NCBI RefSeq assembly: GCF_900566075.1
Contig: NZ_UPHU01000001.1
Location: forward strand, 4,836,325 to 4,900,324
DNA from: Mycobacterium pseudokansasii
GTDB lineage: Bacteria > Actinomycetota > Actinomycetes > Mycobacteriales > Mycobacteriaceae
Direction: 5' to 3'
Length of the DNA: 64,000 nt
The notes below the pieces were generated by a model. That model ran no database searches, was not told where the DNA came from, and was given only the letters and a program-made list of their open reading frames with translations. Positions 55,751 through 64,000 of this stretch are shown piece by piece. The stretch's first letter is position 1. Each line of letters starts with the position of its first letter. A program made the translations under genes and the position numbers.

Positions 55751-56524
55751 ATGGGATACCAAACGATCCTGGTCGAGCGCGACGAGCGGGTCGGCACCAT
55801 CACGCTGAACCGCCCGCAGGCGCTGAATGCGCTCAACAGCCAGGTGATGAACGAAGTCACCAGCGCAGCAATGGAATTGGACAACGATCCCGGCATCGGG
55901 GCGATCGTCATCACCGGCTCCGCCAAGGCGTTCGCCGCGGGCGCCGACATCAAGGAAATGGCCGGGTTGACGTTCGCCGACGCATTCGACGCCGATTTCT
56001 TCGCCGCCTGGGGCAAACTCGCCGCCGTGCGTACCCCGACGATCGCCGCGGTGGCCGGATACGCCCTGGGCGGCGGCTGCGAGCTGGCCATGATGTGCGA
56101 CCTGCTGATCGCCGCCGATACCGCCGAGTTCGGCCAACCGGAGATCAAGCTCGGCGTCCTGCCGGGTATGGGTGGCTCGCAGCGGTTGACCCGGGCCATC
56201 GGTAAAGCCAAGGCCATGGATCTCATCCTGACCGGACGCACCATCGACGCCGCCGAGGCCGAGCGCAGTGGCCTGGTTTCGCGGGTCGTGCCGGCCGACG
56301 ACCTGCTGACCGAGGCCAAGGCCGTCGCCACCACCATCTCGCAGCTGTCACGGTCAGCCACCCGGATGGCCAAAGAGGCCGTCAACCGCGCCTTCGAATC
56401 GACTCTGGCCGAGGGACTGCTCTACGAACGCCGGCTCTTCCATTCCACGTTTGCCACCGACGATCAGTCGGAAGGAATGGCGGCCTTCATCGAGAAGCGC
56501 GCGCCCAACTTCACCCACCGATGA
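55751..56524 (+). CDS. echA8: Enoyl-CoA hydratase EchA8
   Basis: This 257-aa crotonase hydrates trans-2-enoyl-CoA in beta-oxidation. The two catalytic glutamates lie in [14 protein letters not shown] and [19 protein letters not shown]; the oxyanion region is [17 protein letters not shown]. The length equals Rv1070c, an essential gene in H37Rv and a reported target of an anti-TB compound (from memory). It sits between echA9 and a membrane hydrolase, with a four-base overlap at its end, so the three genes form one unit. Confidence 0.97.
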   Translation: MGYQTILVERDERVGTITLNRPQALNALNSQVMNEVTSAAMELDNDPGIGAIVITGSAKAFAAGADIKEMAGLTFADAFDADFFAAWGKLAAVRTPTIAAVAGYALGGGCELAMMCDLLIAADTAEFGQPEIKLGVLPGMGGSQRLTRAIGKAKAMDLILTGRTIDAAEAERSGLVSRVVPADDLLTEAKAVATTISQLSRSATRMAKEAVNRAFESTLAEGLLYERRLFHSTFATDDQSEGMAAFIEKRAPNFTHR

Positions 56525-58287
56525 GCGAATCGCGTTCTGCCACAAGCACCGACACCGGCGCCCAGCCGACAGTTGCGGCGACCGATACATCGGCCGCTCC
56601 GATCGCGAAAACCCCTGCGCCACAAAGAGTTCGTAAGGCATGGTGGATTCGCCACTACACTTTCACCGGCACCACGCTCGGGCTGATTTTCCTGTGGTTC
56701 TCCATGACTCCGTCACTGCTGCCGCGAGGTCCCCTCTACCAGGGTCTGGTCAGCGGCATCTCCGGCGCCATCGGATATGGCTTGGGCGTCTTCATGGTCT
56801 GGCTGGTCCGGTACATGCGCTCGCAGAATTCCAGCCCGCCACCGCCCCGGTGGGTGTGGCTGCCGCTGATCGCCGTCGGCGCGGTGGGCATGGTCCTGAT
56901 GGCGATCTGGTTCCACGTGTGGCAGGACGACGTGCGCGACCTGATGGGTGTCGAACACCTGAAGTGGTACGACTACCCATTGGCCGCGGTCGTATCGCTG
57001 ATCGCGTTGTTCACCCTTGTCGAGATCGGCCAGTTCATTCGGCGGCTGGTCGGTTTCCTGGTGGGGCAAGTCGACCGGATCGCTCCGTTCCGGGTGTCGG
57101 CGACCATCGTGGTGGTCCTGCTGGTGGCGCTGACGATCACGCTGCTCAACGGTGTCGTGCTCAAGTTCGCGATGCACTCCATGAACAGCACCTTTGCCTC
57201 CGTCAACCAGGAGATGAACCCCAACACGGCGCCGCCGAAGACGTCGCTGCGATCGGGCGGCCCGCAGTCGCTGGTGTCGTGGGACTCGCTGGGTCGCCAG
57301 GGCCGCATCTTCGTCGAGGCCGGTCCCACCGTCGCCGAACTGACCAAGTTCAACGGAACCCCGGCGACCGAGCCGATCCGGGCCTATGCCGGCTTGGACT
57401 CGGCGAACGGAATCACGGAAACGGCCGAGTTGGCGGCGCGCGAATTGCAGCGCACCGGCGGTCTGCAACGCGCTGTCGTCGCCGTCGCCACCACCACCGG
57501 CACCGGCTGGATCAACGAGGCCGAAGCAGACGCGCTGGAGTACCTCTACAACGGCAACACCGCGATCGTCAGCACGCAGTACTCGTACCTGCCGAGCTGG
57601 CTGTCGTTCCTGGTGGACAAGGAGAATGCCCGCCATGCCGGGCAGGCGCTGTTCGAGGCGGTCGACAAGTTGATCCGGCAGATGCCGGAATTCAAGCGCC
57701 CCAAGTTGGTGGTGTTCGGAGAGAGCCTCGGATCCTTCGGCGGCGAGGCGCCGTTCATGAGTCTCAACAACGTCCTTGCCCGCACTGACGGTGCCTTGTT
57801 CAGCGGCCCGACCTTCAACAACTCCATTTGGAACGATCTGACCAGGACTCGCGATCCCGGTTCACCGGAGTGGCTGCCGATTTATCACCGCGGCGCCAAC
57901 GTGCGGTTCGTCGCGCGCCCGAGTGATCTGCAACGCCCGGACGAGCCCTGGGCACGCCCGCGCGTGGTCTATCTGCAGCACGCCTCGGATCCGATCGCGT
58001 GGTGGACGCCCGACCTGTTGTTCAAGAAACCCGACTGGCTGCACGAGCCGCGCGGTTACGACGTGCTGCCGCAGACCCGCTGGATCCCGGTGGTGACGTT
58101 CCTGCAGGTCACGGCCGACATGGCGGTGGCAGTGGAGGTGCCGCCCGGGCACGGGCACCACTACGTCGCCGATGCGGCCGACGCCTGGGCCGCGATACTG
58201 TCACCGCCCGGCTGGACCCAGCAGATGACCGAGCGACTGCGGCCGATATTGCACTCCGACGCCAAGCCGCTCGGCTCGTCGGGCTAA
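56521..58287 (+). CDS. Membrane alpha/beta hydrolase (Abhydrolase_9 family), Rv1069c-like
   Basis: This 588-aa protein has an N-terminal domain with about four or five membrane helices ([87 protein letters not shown]). A soluble alpha/beta hydrolase follows with [18 protein letters not shown] (Ser nucleophile), [11 protein letters not shown] (Asp) and [18 protein letters not shown] (His). The ATGA overlap with echA8 suggests co-expression, perhaps on lipid carbon. The substrate is unknown. Tail-to-tail with the rhodanese gene. Confidence 0.93.
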   Translation: MSESRSATSTDTGAQPTVAATDTSAAPIAKTPAPQRVRKAWWIRHYTFTGTTLGLIFLWFSMTPSLLPRGPLYQGLVSGISGAIGYGLGVFMVWLVRYMRSQNSSPPPPRWVWLPLIAVGAVGMVLMAIWFHVWQDDVRDLMGVEHLKWYDYPLAAVVSLIALFTLVEIGQFIRRLVGFLVGQVDRIAPFRVSATIVVVLLVALTITLLNGVVLKFAMHSMNSTFASVNQEMNPNTAPPKTSLRSGGPQSLVSWDSLGRQGRIFVEAGPTVAELTKFNGTPATEPIRAYAGLDSANGITETAELAARELQRTGGLQRAVVAVATTTGTGWINEAEADALEYLYNGNTAIVSTQYSYLPSWLSFLVDKENARHAGQALFEAVDKLIRQMPEFKRPKLVVFGESLGSFGGEAPFMSLNNVLARTDGALFSGPTFNNSIWNDLTRTRDPGSPEWLPIYHRGANVRFVARPSDLQRPDEPWARPRVVYLQHASDPIAWWTPDLLFKKPDWLHEPRGYDVLPQTRWIPVVTFLQVTADMAVAVEVPPGHGHHYVADAADAWAAILSPPGWTQQMTERLRPILHSDAKPLGSSG

Positions 58288-58679
58288 CACCTGCCCAGCG
58301 GCTCGAGCTCGGCCAGCAGGACGGCGGCCTGCAGCGCGTGGTAGCCGCCGATGACGTCGGTGGCGCGGTGCAGCCCGAGGTCCAGCAGCACCGCCGCCGC
58401 CAGGCTGGAGGTGTAGCCCTCCGAGCACAGGATCACCCATTCGACGTCGTCGTCGACGGCCTGCGGCAGGCGGGCGTCGCTGGTCGGGTCACACCGCCAT
58501 TCCAGGACGTTGCGTTCGATCACCAACGCGCCGGGCACCTCGCCCTCGCGGGCGCGCTGGGCCTGCGGCCGGATGTCGACGAGCACCGCGCCGCGTCGCA
58601 ACGCTTCGGGAACCTCGTCGGCCGGCAGGCGGCGATACCGGCTGCGGGCGGCGTCCAAGATTCGATCGATGCGGCTCAT
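58284..58679 (-). CDS. Rhodanese-like protein, Rv1066-like
   Basis: This 131-aa single rhodanese domain has the N-terminal Asp in AVLVDIRPQAQRAREG and the active-site Cys85 in WVILCSEGYTSSLAA, with a six-residue loop of the sulfurtransferase type (CSEGYTS). It starts with ATG 58679, overlapping the stop of the CDO-like gene (TGATG), so both are probably translated together. A sulfur-transfer role next to a cysteine-dioxygenase-like protein fits cysteine or thiol breakdown (inference). Confidence 0.92.
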   Translation of the reverse strand: MSRIDRILDAARSRYRRLPADEVPEALRRGAVLVDIRPQAQRAREGEVPGALVIERNVLEWRCDPTSDARLPQAVDDDVEWVILCSEGYTSSLAAAVLLDLGLHRATDVIGGYHALQAAVLLAELEPLGRC

Positions 58680-59245
58680 CACGACTTTTCGGGTTGGTCG
58701 GTCAACTCGGTGCGCCGGCGGCGCAGCGTATTGCGTTCGGTGACTTCGTAATACGACATCGCCGTCAGCGGCGGCGAATACGCGTGCACGCTCAGCGTCG
58801 GCAGTATGGGACTCGAAAGTGGCTCGACGACCGGGGCCTTGCGCGGCGCCCACACCACGTCGTGCACCCAGCCCAGCGGGAACCCGGCCTGATCGCCCGC
58901 ATCAAGCCGGCGGCGTCGCAACCGCCGGCCGTCCCACCGGTATTCGTTGAGCGACCCGGACAGCACCGTCAGCGCCCCGATCGAACCGCCATGGTCGTGC
59001 AATTCGGTGGCGTGCCCGAAGACCCAGCTGATCAGCCAGATATCCAGGTCGTCGTCTCCGTGAACGCGGGCAAACCAGCGTTCCGTCTCGGGCAGGCCGC
59101 CCGGGGGCAGAAGGTGGTCGTAGCGCCCGCTGAGCACGTCGTCGGCGACGTGGTCGGTGGCGTGCAACAGGTCGGGCACCCGCAGCCGCGTGGGCCCGGC
59201 GAACGGGGATGCAACGGCAGGTGAGGTGAGAAGAGGCATAGCCAT
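58679..59245 (-). CDS. Cysteine dioxygenase-type cupin, Rv1065-like
   Basis: This 188-aa cupin of the CDO type I group shows the metal-binding set ATELHDHGGSIGALTVLSG (HxH), GWVHDVV and LSVHAYSPPLTAM (third His). CDO enzymes oxidise cysteine to cysteine sulfinate with non-heme iron; bacterial members can prefer 3-mercaptopropionate. A cross-link Cys is not evident. Coupled to the rhodanese gene downstream by TGATG. The length equals Rv1065. Confidence 0.92.
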   Translation of the reverse strand: MAMPLLTSPAVASPFAGPTRLRVPDLLHATDHVADDVLSGRYDHLLPPGGLPETERWFARVHGDDDLDIWLISWVFGHATELHDHGGSIGALTVLSGSLNEYRWDGRRLRRRRLDAGDQAGFPLGWVHDVVWAPRKAPVVEPLSSPILPTLSVHAYSPPLTAMSYYEVTERNTLRRRRTELTDQPEKS

Positions 59246-59350
59246 GCAAGGGACTCCAGGGTGCGAAAGCGGATCGGGTTATCGGCGGCAGGTCAGGGCC
59301 GACAACACTCGAAAAGTCCGACGCACTTCATCACGGCAGCCAGTGTTGCA

Positions 59351-59356
59351 TAAATT
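59351..59356 (+). promoter_or_regulatory. -10 element (TAAATT) of lpqV, leaderless
   Basis: TAAATT, six bases, then ATG 59363. A clear example of the leaderless pattern in this window. Confidence 0.6.
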
Positions 59357-59362
59357 GGCACC

Positions 59363-59830
59363 ATGCGCGGATCGCAACCTCGGAGCCTGGCGCTCGCCTT
59401 GCTGTGGGGGCCGCTGGTTGTCGCGGCGAGCGCGTCGGTCGTCACCGGCTGCTCGCAAACCGGCGCCGGCGGTAGGGCGGCGTCTTCTTCGTCATCTCTG
59501 GCCAAGTCGTCGGCGCTGCCACCAACCGCGCCGAGTTCGCTGCCGTCGGGTGTTGTCGGGGTCTCACCCACCGGCGTGACGACCCGGGTCGACGTGCCCG
59601 CCGAGTCGACCGAGGAGGAATACTTCCAGGCCTGCCATGCCGCCAAGGTGTGGATGCAGACCCAGCCCGTCACCGGCGAGGCATTGATCGAGCCATATCT
59701 TGCGATGGTGCAGGCCTCGCGATCCGGTGTTGCCGGCAGCTGGAATACCCGCTGGGCGGAACTGAGCCCGGCGCGTCAGGCGGCGGTGATCGTGGCGGCG
59801 GTCGCGGCCGCCAACAACGAATGCGGATAG
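59363..59830 (+). CDS. lpqV: Lipoprotein LpqV
   Basis: This 155-aa protein has a lipoprotein signal (MRGSQPRSLALALLWGPLVV) and lipobox VVTGC with Cys30. A Ser/Ala/Pro-rich linker of about 45 residues follows. The C-terminal domain contains EEEYFQACHAAKVWMQTQP, then LIEPYLAMVQASRSG and SPARQAAVIVAAVAAANNECG, with a likely Cys-Cys bridge. The function is unknown. It matches Rv1064. It is divergent from the CDO-like gene. Confidence 0.95.
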   Translation: MRGSQPRSLALALLWGPLVVAASASVVTGCSQTGAGGRAASSSSSLAKSSALPPTAPSSLPSGVVGVSPTGVTTRVDVPAESTEEEYFQACHAAKVWMQTQPVTGEALIEPYLAMVQASRSGVAGSWNTRWAELSPARQAAVIVAAVAAANNECG

Positions 59831-59909
59831 TCATCGGCCGGGCGGTTCCAGCCGATCGCGCAATTGCGATCACGGCTGCAAGAAACTGCCGACCGGTTGC
59901 CCGGGAACC

Positions 59910-61043
59910 ATGACGGCCACGCAGAATGAAGGGATGACCGGGCCAGCAGCCGTGCGAGTGCGCGGATCATCTCCGCGTCGGGTCGCGTTGGCGCTCGGCA
60001 GCGGCGGTGCCCGTGGTTACGCCCACATTGGGGTGATCCAGACGCTGCGAGAGCGGGGCTACGACATCGTCGGGATCGCCGGGTCCTCGATGGGGGCACT
60101 GGTCGGCGGTCTGCACGCGGCCGGGCGGCTGGAGGAGTTCACCGACTGGGCGAAGTCGCTGACGCAACGCACCATTTTGCGACTGCTGGACCCGTCCATT
60201 TCCGCGGCCGGGGTGCTGCGGGCCGAGAAGATCCTGGATGCAGTCCGCGACATCCTCGGTCCTGTCACCATCGAACAACTGCCGATCCCCTATACGGCGG
60301 TAGCGACGGACCTGTTGGCGGGCAAGTCGGTATGGTTTCAGCGCGGGCCTCTCGACGAGGCCATCCGAGCGTCGATCGCGATACCAGGGGTCATCGCCCC
60401 GCACGAACTCGACGGACGCCTGCTCGCCGACGGCGGCATCCTGGATCCGCTGCCGATTGCGCCGATCGCCGCGGTCAATGCCGATCTGACCATCGCGGTC
60501 AGCCTCAACGGCAGCGAAGCCGGACTACCGCGCGGCTCCGAACCCGGGGTCACCGCCGAATGGTTGAACCGCGTGGTCCGCAGCACCTCGGCGATCTTCG
60601 ACGCCACCGCCGCGCGGGCCTTGCTTGATCGGCCGACGGCGCGGGCGGTCCTGAGCCGGTTCGGGGCGGGTTCCCAGGAATCGGATTCCTTTTCCGATGA
60701 TGCGGAGTTGGAACAGCGCGCGGCCGACCGCGACAATGCCGAATATGCCGACAATGCCGACAATGCCGACAATGCCGACGATCAGGCACCCGAACTCCCC
60801 AGGATGGGCAGCTTCGAGGTGATGAATCGAACCATCGACATCGCCCAGTCCGCGCTGGCCCGCCACACTCTGGCGGCCTATCCCGCCGACCTGCTGATCG
60901 AGGTGCCCCGTGCGACCTGCCGAAGTCTGGAATTCCACCGGGCCGTCGAAGTGATCGCCACCGGTCGGGCCCTGGCCGCGCGTGCCCTGGATGCCCTCGA
61001 AGCCGACGACGAGCAGCTGGCCCCTCCCGCAATAGAAGGCTGA
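59910..61043 (+). CDS. Patatin-like phospholipase, Rv1063c-like
   Basis: This 377-aa protein of the bacterial patatin/RssA group has the oxyanion GSGGARGYAHIGV, nucleophile Ser60 in GIAGSSMGALVGG and the dyad Asp in LLADGGILDPLP. A low-complexity insert of EYADNADNADNADDQ from a nine-base repeat (60738-60782) separates the catalytic part from a helical tail. It probably hydrolyses phospho- or neutral lipids. The start is ambiguous between ATG 59910 and ATG 59934. It is convergent with a second patatin gene only one base away. Confidence 0.93.
   Translation: MTATQNEGMTGPAAVRVRGSSPRRVALALGSGGARGYAHIGVIQTLRERGYDIVGIAGSSMGALVGGLHAAGRLEEFTDWAKSLTQRTILRLLDPSISAAGVLRAEKILDAVRDILGPVTIEQLPIPYTAVATDLLAGKSVWFQRGPLDEAIRASIAIPGVIAPHELDGRLLADGGILDPLPIAPIAAVNADLTIAVSLNGSEAGLPRGSEPGVTAEWLNRVVRSTSAIFDATAARALLDRPTARAVLSRFGAGSQESDSFSDDAELEQRAADRDNAEYADNADNADNADDQAPELPRMGSFEVMNRTIDIAQSALARHTLAAYPADLLIEVPRATCRSLEFHRAVEVIATGRALAARALDALEADDEQLAPPAIEG
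60738..60782. repeat. In-frame 9-bp repeat inside the patatin gene
   Basis: Five consecutive units: GCCGAATAT, then three identical GCCGACAAT, then GCCGACGAT. They encode Ala-Glu-Tyr, Ala-Asp-Asn (three times) and Ala-Asp-Asp. This is a slippage-prone tract that changes length without changing frame. Confidence 0.9.
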
Positions 61044-61044
61044 A

Positions 61045-61896
61045 TCAGACGCCCAGGAAGCCGGCGACGGCCGCCGCTTCCCGACGGCCCTGTTCTCGCC
61101 CCGCAATGGCTGAAGCAGCCCGGCAGCGCGGATCCAGCGGGTTGGGACCGAACGCCGTCAGCGACTCGTCGTCGGCGAACACGGCGAATGTGCTGCCCGG
61201 GAATGCCGCGATCTCGTTGGCCGGTCCCGGGCCGAACGGGGACGGTGTGTCCTTGCCGGACGGCACCAAGACCACCGCCACCGCACAGTCGTCGGCAACG
61301 CCGAGGTTGACCGAGCTGGCCACGCCGCCGTCCATGTACCGGCGGCCCCCGATCGTCACCGGTGGCCAGGCTCCCGGCACCGCACAGCTGGCGGCCACCG
61401 CATCGACGAGGTCCACACCCGAGTGGCGGTCGAAGACCACCAATTCGCCTGTGGCGATGTCGATCGCGGTGATCCGCAGATCTCGGTCCGGCCACTCGTG
61501 CACCGGCAGCCGCTCGGCGATCACCGCCCGGCGAACCGGCTCGGCAACGGTGTGCGTCGCCAGCGCCACGGCCCCGATCCGCTGCACTGGCCCGCGCTCC
61601 CCCGGCTCTCGCAGGGCCTGCAGGAACAGCTCGGTGATGGCATCGATGTCGACGCCGGGGTCGATCTCAGCCGATGTCTCGGCGAGCTGCAGATCGAACA
61701 AGTCTTCCAGGAGCCGACCGCCGCTGATCTGCGCCGCCACCGCCGATCCGGCCGATGTCCCCACCAGCAGGTCCGAATCCAGCAACAGCCGGGCCGCCGC
61801 CGGCGACTGCTCGGCCACGCCGCGGAGAACACCTGTCTGCCAAGCGATTCCGGCCAGGCCGCCGCCGGCCAGCACGAGCGCCCGCCTGCTTGCCAC
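61045..61896 (-). CDS. Patatin-like phospholipase, Rv1062-like
   Basis: This 283-aa patatin has ALVLAGGGLAGIAWQTGVL (oxyanion GGGLAG), nucleophile Ser48 in LLVGTSAGSAVAA and the dyad Asp in RRYMDGGVASSVN. It is only distantly like the neighbouring patatin, so this is not a recent duplication. The gene is convergent with that one and lies six bases from the end of the class II amidotransferase gene on the same strand, with which it may be transcribed. Confidence 0.93.
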   Translation of the reverse strand: MASRRALVLAGGGLAGIAWQTGVLRGVAEQSPAAARLLLDSDLLVGTSAGSAVAAQISGGRLLEDLFDLQLAETSAEIDPGVDIDAITELFLQALREPGERGPVQRIGAVALATHTVAEPVRRAVIAERLPVHEWPDRDLRITAIDIATGELVVFDRHSGVDLVDAVAASCAVPGAWPPVTIGGRRYMDGGVASSVNLGVADDCAVAVVLVPSGKDTPSPFGPGPANEIAAFPGSTFAVFADDESLTAFGPNPLDPRCRAASAIAGREQGRREAAAVAGFLGV

Positions 61897-61902
61897 GTCG
61901 AT

Positions 61903-62757
61903 CTACTCTGCCATCACCGACGAACCCAGATCCGCCCGCCGCAGCAGGTGACCGGGCGGATCTGCCAGCACCACACCGCCGGTCATGTGCAGCCCGGCGT
62001 CGACATGGACCAGCTCGCCCGGTTCGAGCAACGACCAACGCGGGTCCTCGTCCATCGGCTCGGTGGCGAACACCACCGACGGCCGGGTGCACAGGTGCGA
62101 CGACCACGCGCGAATTCGGTTGCTGCGCAGGTGAAATTCCGGACCGCATGCCGACAGGTCGCGCCGGTCCAGCACATAGAGCTCATGAGAGTCCGGATAA
62201 CGCAGCGCCCACATGTCGGTGGCGGTGCTGAGCAGCACGTTGACGGCGTAAATCGGCACGTTCGCGGCCAACCATCGCAGGGCGTCGACCAGGCCGGCTG
62301 ACGGGTCGCCGCCGTGAGCGCGGATCGTGGCGGTGATCAACGCGAACACCCGCTCGGAATCGGTCTGGCCCAACACCAGATCCGCTGCGCCGAGTTCGCG
62401 GAGTCGTCCGTCGATGACGTCCAGGCCCTCGACCACACCGTTGTGTGCGAACATTCGCCCGTCCTGCAAGAACGGGTGGGTGTTGCGGACGTCGAGCGAC
62501 CCGGTTGTCGCGTAACGCACGTGAGCGACGAACGTCGTGCCGGTCAGCTCGCGGGCCTCGGTCGCGAATGCGGTGTCATGCCAGGCTGCCATCGGCTCTT
62601 TGTGCAACTGCGGCCGGCCGTGTTCGTCGAACACTCCCACTCCGGTGCCGTCGGGGTTTCTGCGGCTTTGCCGGGCCAGGCTATCGGGGGCGTCCAGCAG
62701 CCAAAAGGTGGCGGTGACAACGTCATTCCCGGCATGCAGGCCAAAGAGTCGGCACAT
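61903..62757 (-). CDS. Class II glutamine amidotransferase (DUF4966/Gn_AT_II type), Rv1061-like
   Basis: This 284-aa Ntn amidotransferase-fold protein begins MCRLFGLHAG, so after Met removal Cys2 becomes the N-terminal nucleophile. Further marks are RRNPDGTGVGVFDEHG, TTFVAHVRYATTGSLDVRN, THPFLQDGRMFAHNGVVE and LGQTDSERVFALI. It resembles the EgtC-type gamma-glutamyl amidases. The acceptor substrate is unknown. ATG 62757 is fixed by the Cys2 rule and by TAACGT seven bases upstream; the frame is open further upstream but would bury the nucleophile. Confidence 0.92.
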   Translation of the reverse strand: MCRLFGLHAGNDVVTATFWLLDAPDSLARQSRRNPDGTGVGVFDEHGRPQLHKEPMAAWHDTAFATEARELTGTTFVAHVRYATTGSLDVRNTHPFLQDGRMFAHNGVVEGLDVIDGRLRELGAADLVLGQTDSERVFALITATIRAHGGDPSAGLVDALRWLAANVPIYAVNVLLSTATDMWALRYPDSHELYVLDRRDLSACGPEFHLRSNRIRAWSSHLCTRPSVVFATEPMDEDPRWSLLEPGELVHVDAGLHMTGGVVLADPPGHLLRRADLGSSVMAE

Positions 62758-62764
62758 GGCCTCG

Positions 62765-62770
62765 ACGTTA
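62765..62770 (-). promoter_or_regulatory. -10 element (TAACGT) of the amidotransferase gene
   Basis: Minus-strand TAACGT, seven bases, then ATG 62757: leaderless pattern. Confidence 0.5.
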
Positions 62771-62921
62771 CCCAACCTCGCGGCGCCGGCATTGCCGGCC
62801 ATGAACGCAGCCCGGCTGTACATCAGCAAAGACATGACTGCGGTGCTCCGGTGTGGTCAAATACGGGCTAGCGCTCGGTGGCGTCCCGGTTGCCGGCGGC
62901 AGATCAGGCGGGAGGCCACCC

Positions 62922-64000
62922 ATGGCAGCTGCTGACCTCGTGATCCGCGGTGTGGTGTTGACCGTCGACGACGCCCGACCTACCGCCGAAGCCCTTGCCG
63001 TCAAAGACGGCCGGATCGTCGCGGTGGGCAACTGGTCGGACGTCGAGGGCTGGGTCGGCTCCGATACGCCGGTCGTCGACACCGGATCGGGCTGTGTCAT
63101 GCCGGGCCTGGTGGAGGCGCACGGGCACCCGCTGCTGGAGTCGATGGTGCTGTCGGACCGGATGGTCGACATCCGCCCGGTCACGGTCCGCAACGCGGAC
63201 AACGTGGTCGGCGCGATTCGGCAGGAGGTGTCCGCGCGAGGTGCGACGGGCGCCTACCTGTTCGGCTGGGATCCGCTGCTGCAACCAGGTCTCCCGGAGC
63301 CGACCCTGCACTGGCTCGACGGCCTGGCCGCAGACACCCCGCTGGTCATCTTTCACAACTCCTGTCATAAGGCCTACTTCAACTCGACTGCCGCCAGGCA
63401 GGCCGGGATCACCCGCGATACGCCAAACCCTAAGGGCGCCAACTACGGTCGCGACGCCAACGGCGACCTCGACGGCACCGCCGAGGAAACCGCCGCGTTG
63501 CTGCCGCTGGTCGCCGGAGCGATCAACCCGGCCGACTATCCGGGCATGCTGCGCGCCGAGTGCGCCCGGCTGAATCAGGTGGGCCTGACGACCTGCTCGG
63601 AGATGGCGTTCGAGCCCACTTTCCGCCCGGTGCTTGCCAAGGTTCATGAGGCGGGCGAGCTGACCGTCCGGCTGCGCACCTACGAGATCTCCAACGCGGC
63701 GCTGAGCACCGACATGACCCCCGCCAACGGCGACGACATGGTGCGCCAGGTGGGCATCAAGATCTGGGTCGACGGCTCGCCGTGGCTGGGCAATATCGAC
63801 TTGTCGGCCCCCTATCTCGACACTGGTGCCAGCCGCGCCATGGGCATCGCGCCGGGTTCCTGCGGCCACGCCAACTACAGCCGCGAACAGTTGACCGAGA
63901 TCGTCGACGCCTACTTCCCGCACGGCTGGCCGATGGCGTGCCACGTCATGGGTGACGCCGGAATCGACACCATTCTCGACGTCTACGAGGAAGCACTACG
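62922..64000 (+). CDS. YtcJ-like metal-dependent amidohydrolase (Amidohydro_3), 3'-truncated by the window
   Basis: The frame opens with ATG 62922 after GGGAGGCC and runs off the right edge with about 359 codons present. It reads VIRGVVLTVDDARPTAEALAV (N-terminal beta domain), VVDTGSGCVMPGLVEAHGHP (first metal His pair), FHNSCHKAYFNSTAARQAG, VGIKIWVDGSPWLGN (position of the metal-binding Lys/Asp) and WPMACHVMGDAGIDTIL (further His). This is the Amidohydro_3/YtcJ group, which hydrolyses amides or N-formyl compounds; the substrate is unknown. It is divergent from the amidotransferase gene. Confidence 0.9.
   Translation, partial: MAAADLVIRGVVLTVDDARPTAEALAVKDGRIVAVGNWSDVEGWVGSDTPVVDTGSGCVMPGLVEAHGHPLLESMVLSDRMVDIRPVTVRNADNVVGAIRQEVSARGATGAYLFGWDPLLQPGLPEPTLHWLDGLAADTPLVIFHNSCHKAYFNSTAARQAGITRDTPNPKGANYGRDANGDLDGTAEETAALLPLVAGAINPADYPGMLRAECARLNQVGLTTCSEMAFEPTFRPVLAKVHEAGELTVRLRTYEISNAALSTDMTPANGDDMVRQVGIKIWVDGSPWLGNIDLSAPYLDTGASRAMGIAPGSCGHANYSREQLTEIVDAYFPHGWPMACHVMGDAGIDTILDVYEEAL

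Noticed and set aside
62758..62835. Upstream extension of the class II amidotransferase
   Set aside because: Cys2 must follow the initiator Met to serve as nucleophile, so the start at 62757 is required.

Overview
The window comes from a slow-growing Mycobacterium related to the M. tuberculosis / M. kansasii / M. marinum group. The evidence is high GC, many GTG starts, a decayed PE_PGRS gene, a 13E12-family HNH ORF, mycothiol-conjugate amidase (mca), proline-rich antigen (pra), a KstR-type operator, and gene order that follows H37Rv Rv1118c to Rv1061 in reverse orientation. Orthologue names are from memory; no database was searched.

Layout. Positions 1-5.7 kb hold the Rv1118c- and Rv1117-like genes, OsmC, an NlpC/P60-like secreted protein, two frameshifted genes (a coiled-coil protein and a methyltransferase) and ychF. 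Positions 5.9-11.6 kb hold a DUF6542 protein, ispH, a lipid-droplet-type protein, xseAB and a KstR-controlled 3-beta-HSD. Positions 11.6-18.9 kb are an accessory block. It contains a truncated 13E12 HNH gene fused to the stump of a Baeyer-Villiger-type monooxygenase, followed by an alcohol dehydrogenase, a carboxylesterase, a gamma-glutamyltransferase and a bicupin. Positions 19.0-20.4 kb are a lower-GC gene desert. Positions 20.4-34.9 kb are mostly core: an AI-2E permease, a dienelactone hydrolase, glpX, fum, secreted and membrane proteins, an extra membrane adenylate cyclase, a NodB deacetylase, phoH2 with its small upstream partner, desA2, glyA and coaA. Positions 34.9-38.8 kb are a decay and replacement zone: a PE_PGRS pseudogene, an O-methyltransferase pseudogene, two membrane proteins and a 57-bp duplication. 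Positions 38.8-51.4 kb are core again: a short-chain Z-prenyl synthase, a hemolysin-III protein, a ketosteroid-isomerase-like protein, the Rv1084/Rv1083/mca chain, greA, metB, pra, cbs, lipU and an SGNH esterase. Positions 51.4-52.1 kb are pure repeat DNA (a 20-bp array and a 58-bp VNTR). Positions 52.1-64 kb hold fadA3, a Bax-inhibitor-like protein, echA9/echA8 with a membrane hydrolase, rhodanese, a CDO-like cupin, lpqV, two convergent patatins, a class II amidotransferase and a truncated amidohydrolase.

How the genes work together. glpX (gluconeogenesis), fum (TCA cycle), echA8/echA9/fadA3 (acyl-CoA and branched-chain catabolism) and the 3-beta-HSD (sterol entry, with a KstR operator) fit growth on lipid carbon. 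metB and cbs sit on either side of pra and serve transsulfuration. The dehydrogenase-esterase pair beside a broken monooxygenase looks like a former ketone/ester degradation operon. A recurrent promoter form, TANNNT followed by 6-7 nt and then ATG or GTG, marks many probable leaderless genes and sets several starts used here.

The most notable items are the decapitated Baeyer-Villiger operon, the short PhoAT-like ORF ahead of phoH2, the extra cyclase coupled to the deacetylase, the perfect 58-bp VNTR, a cluster of recent pseudogenes, and the absence of several genes that H37Rv has at these positions.
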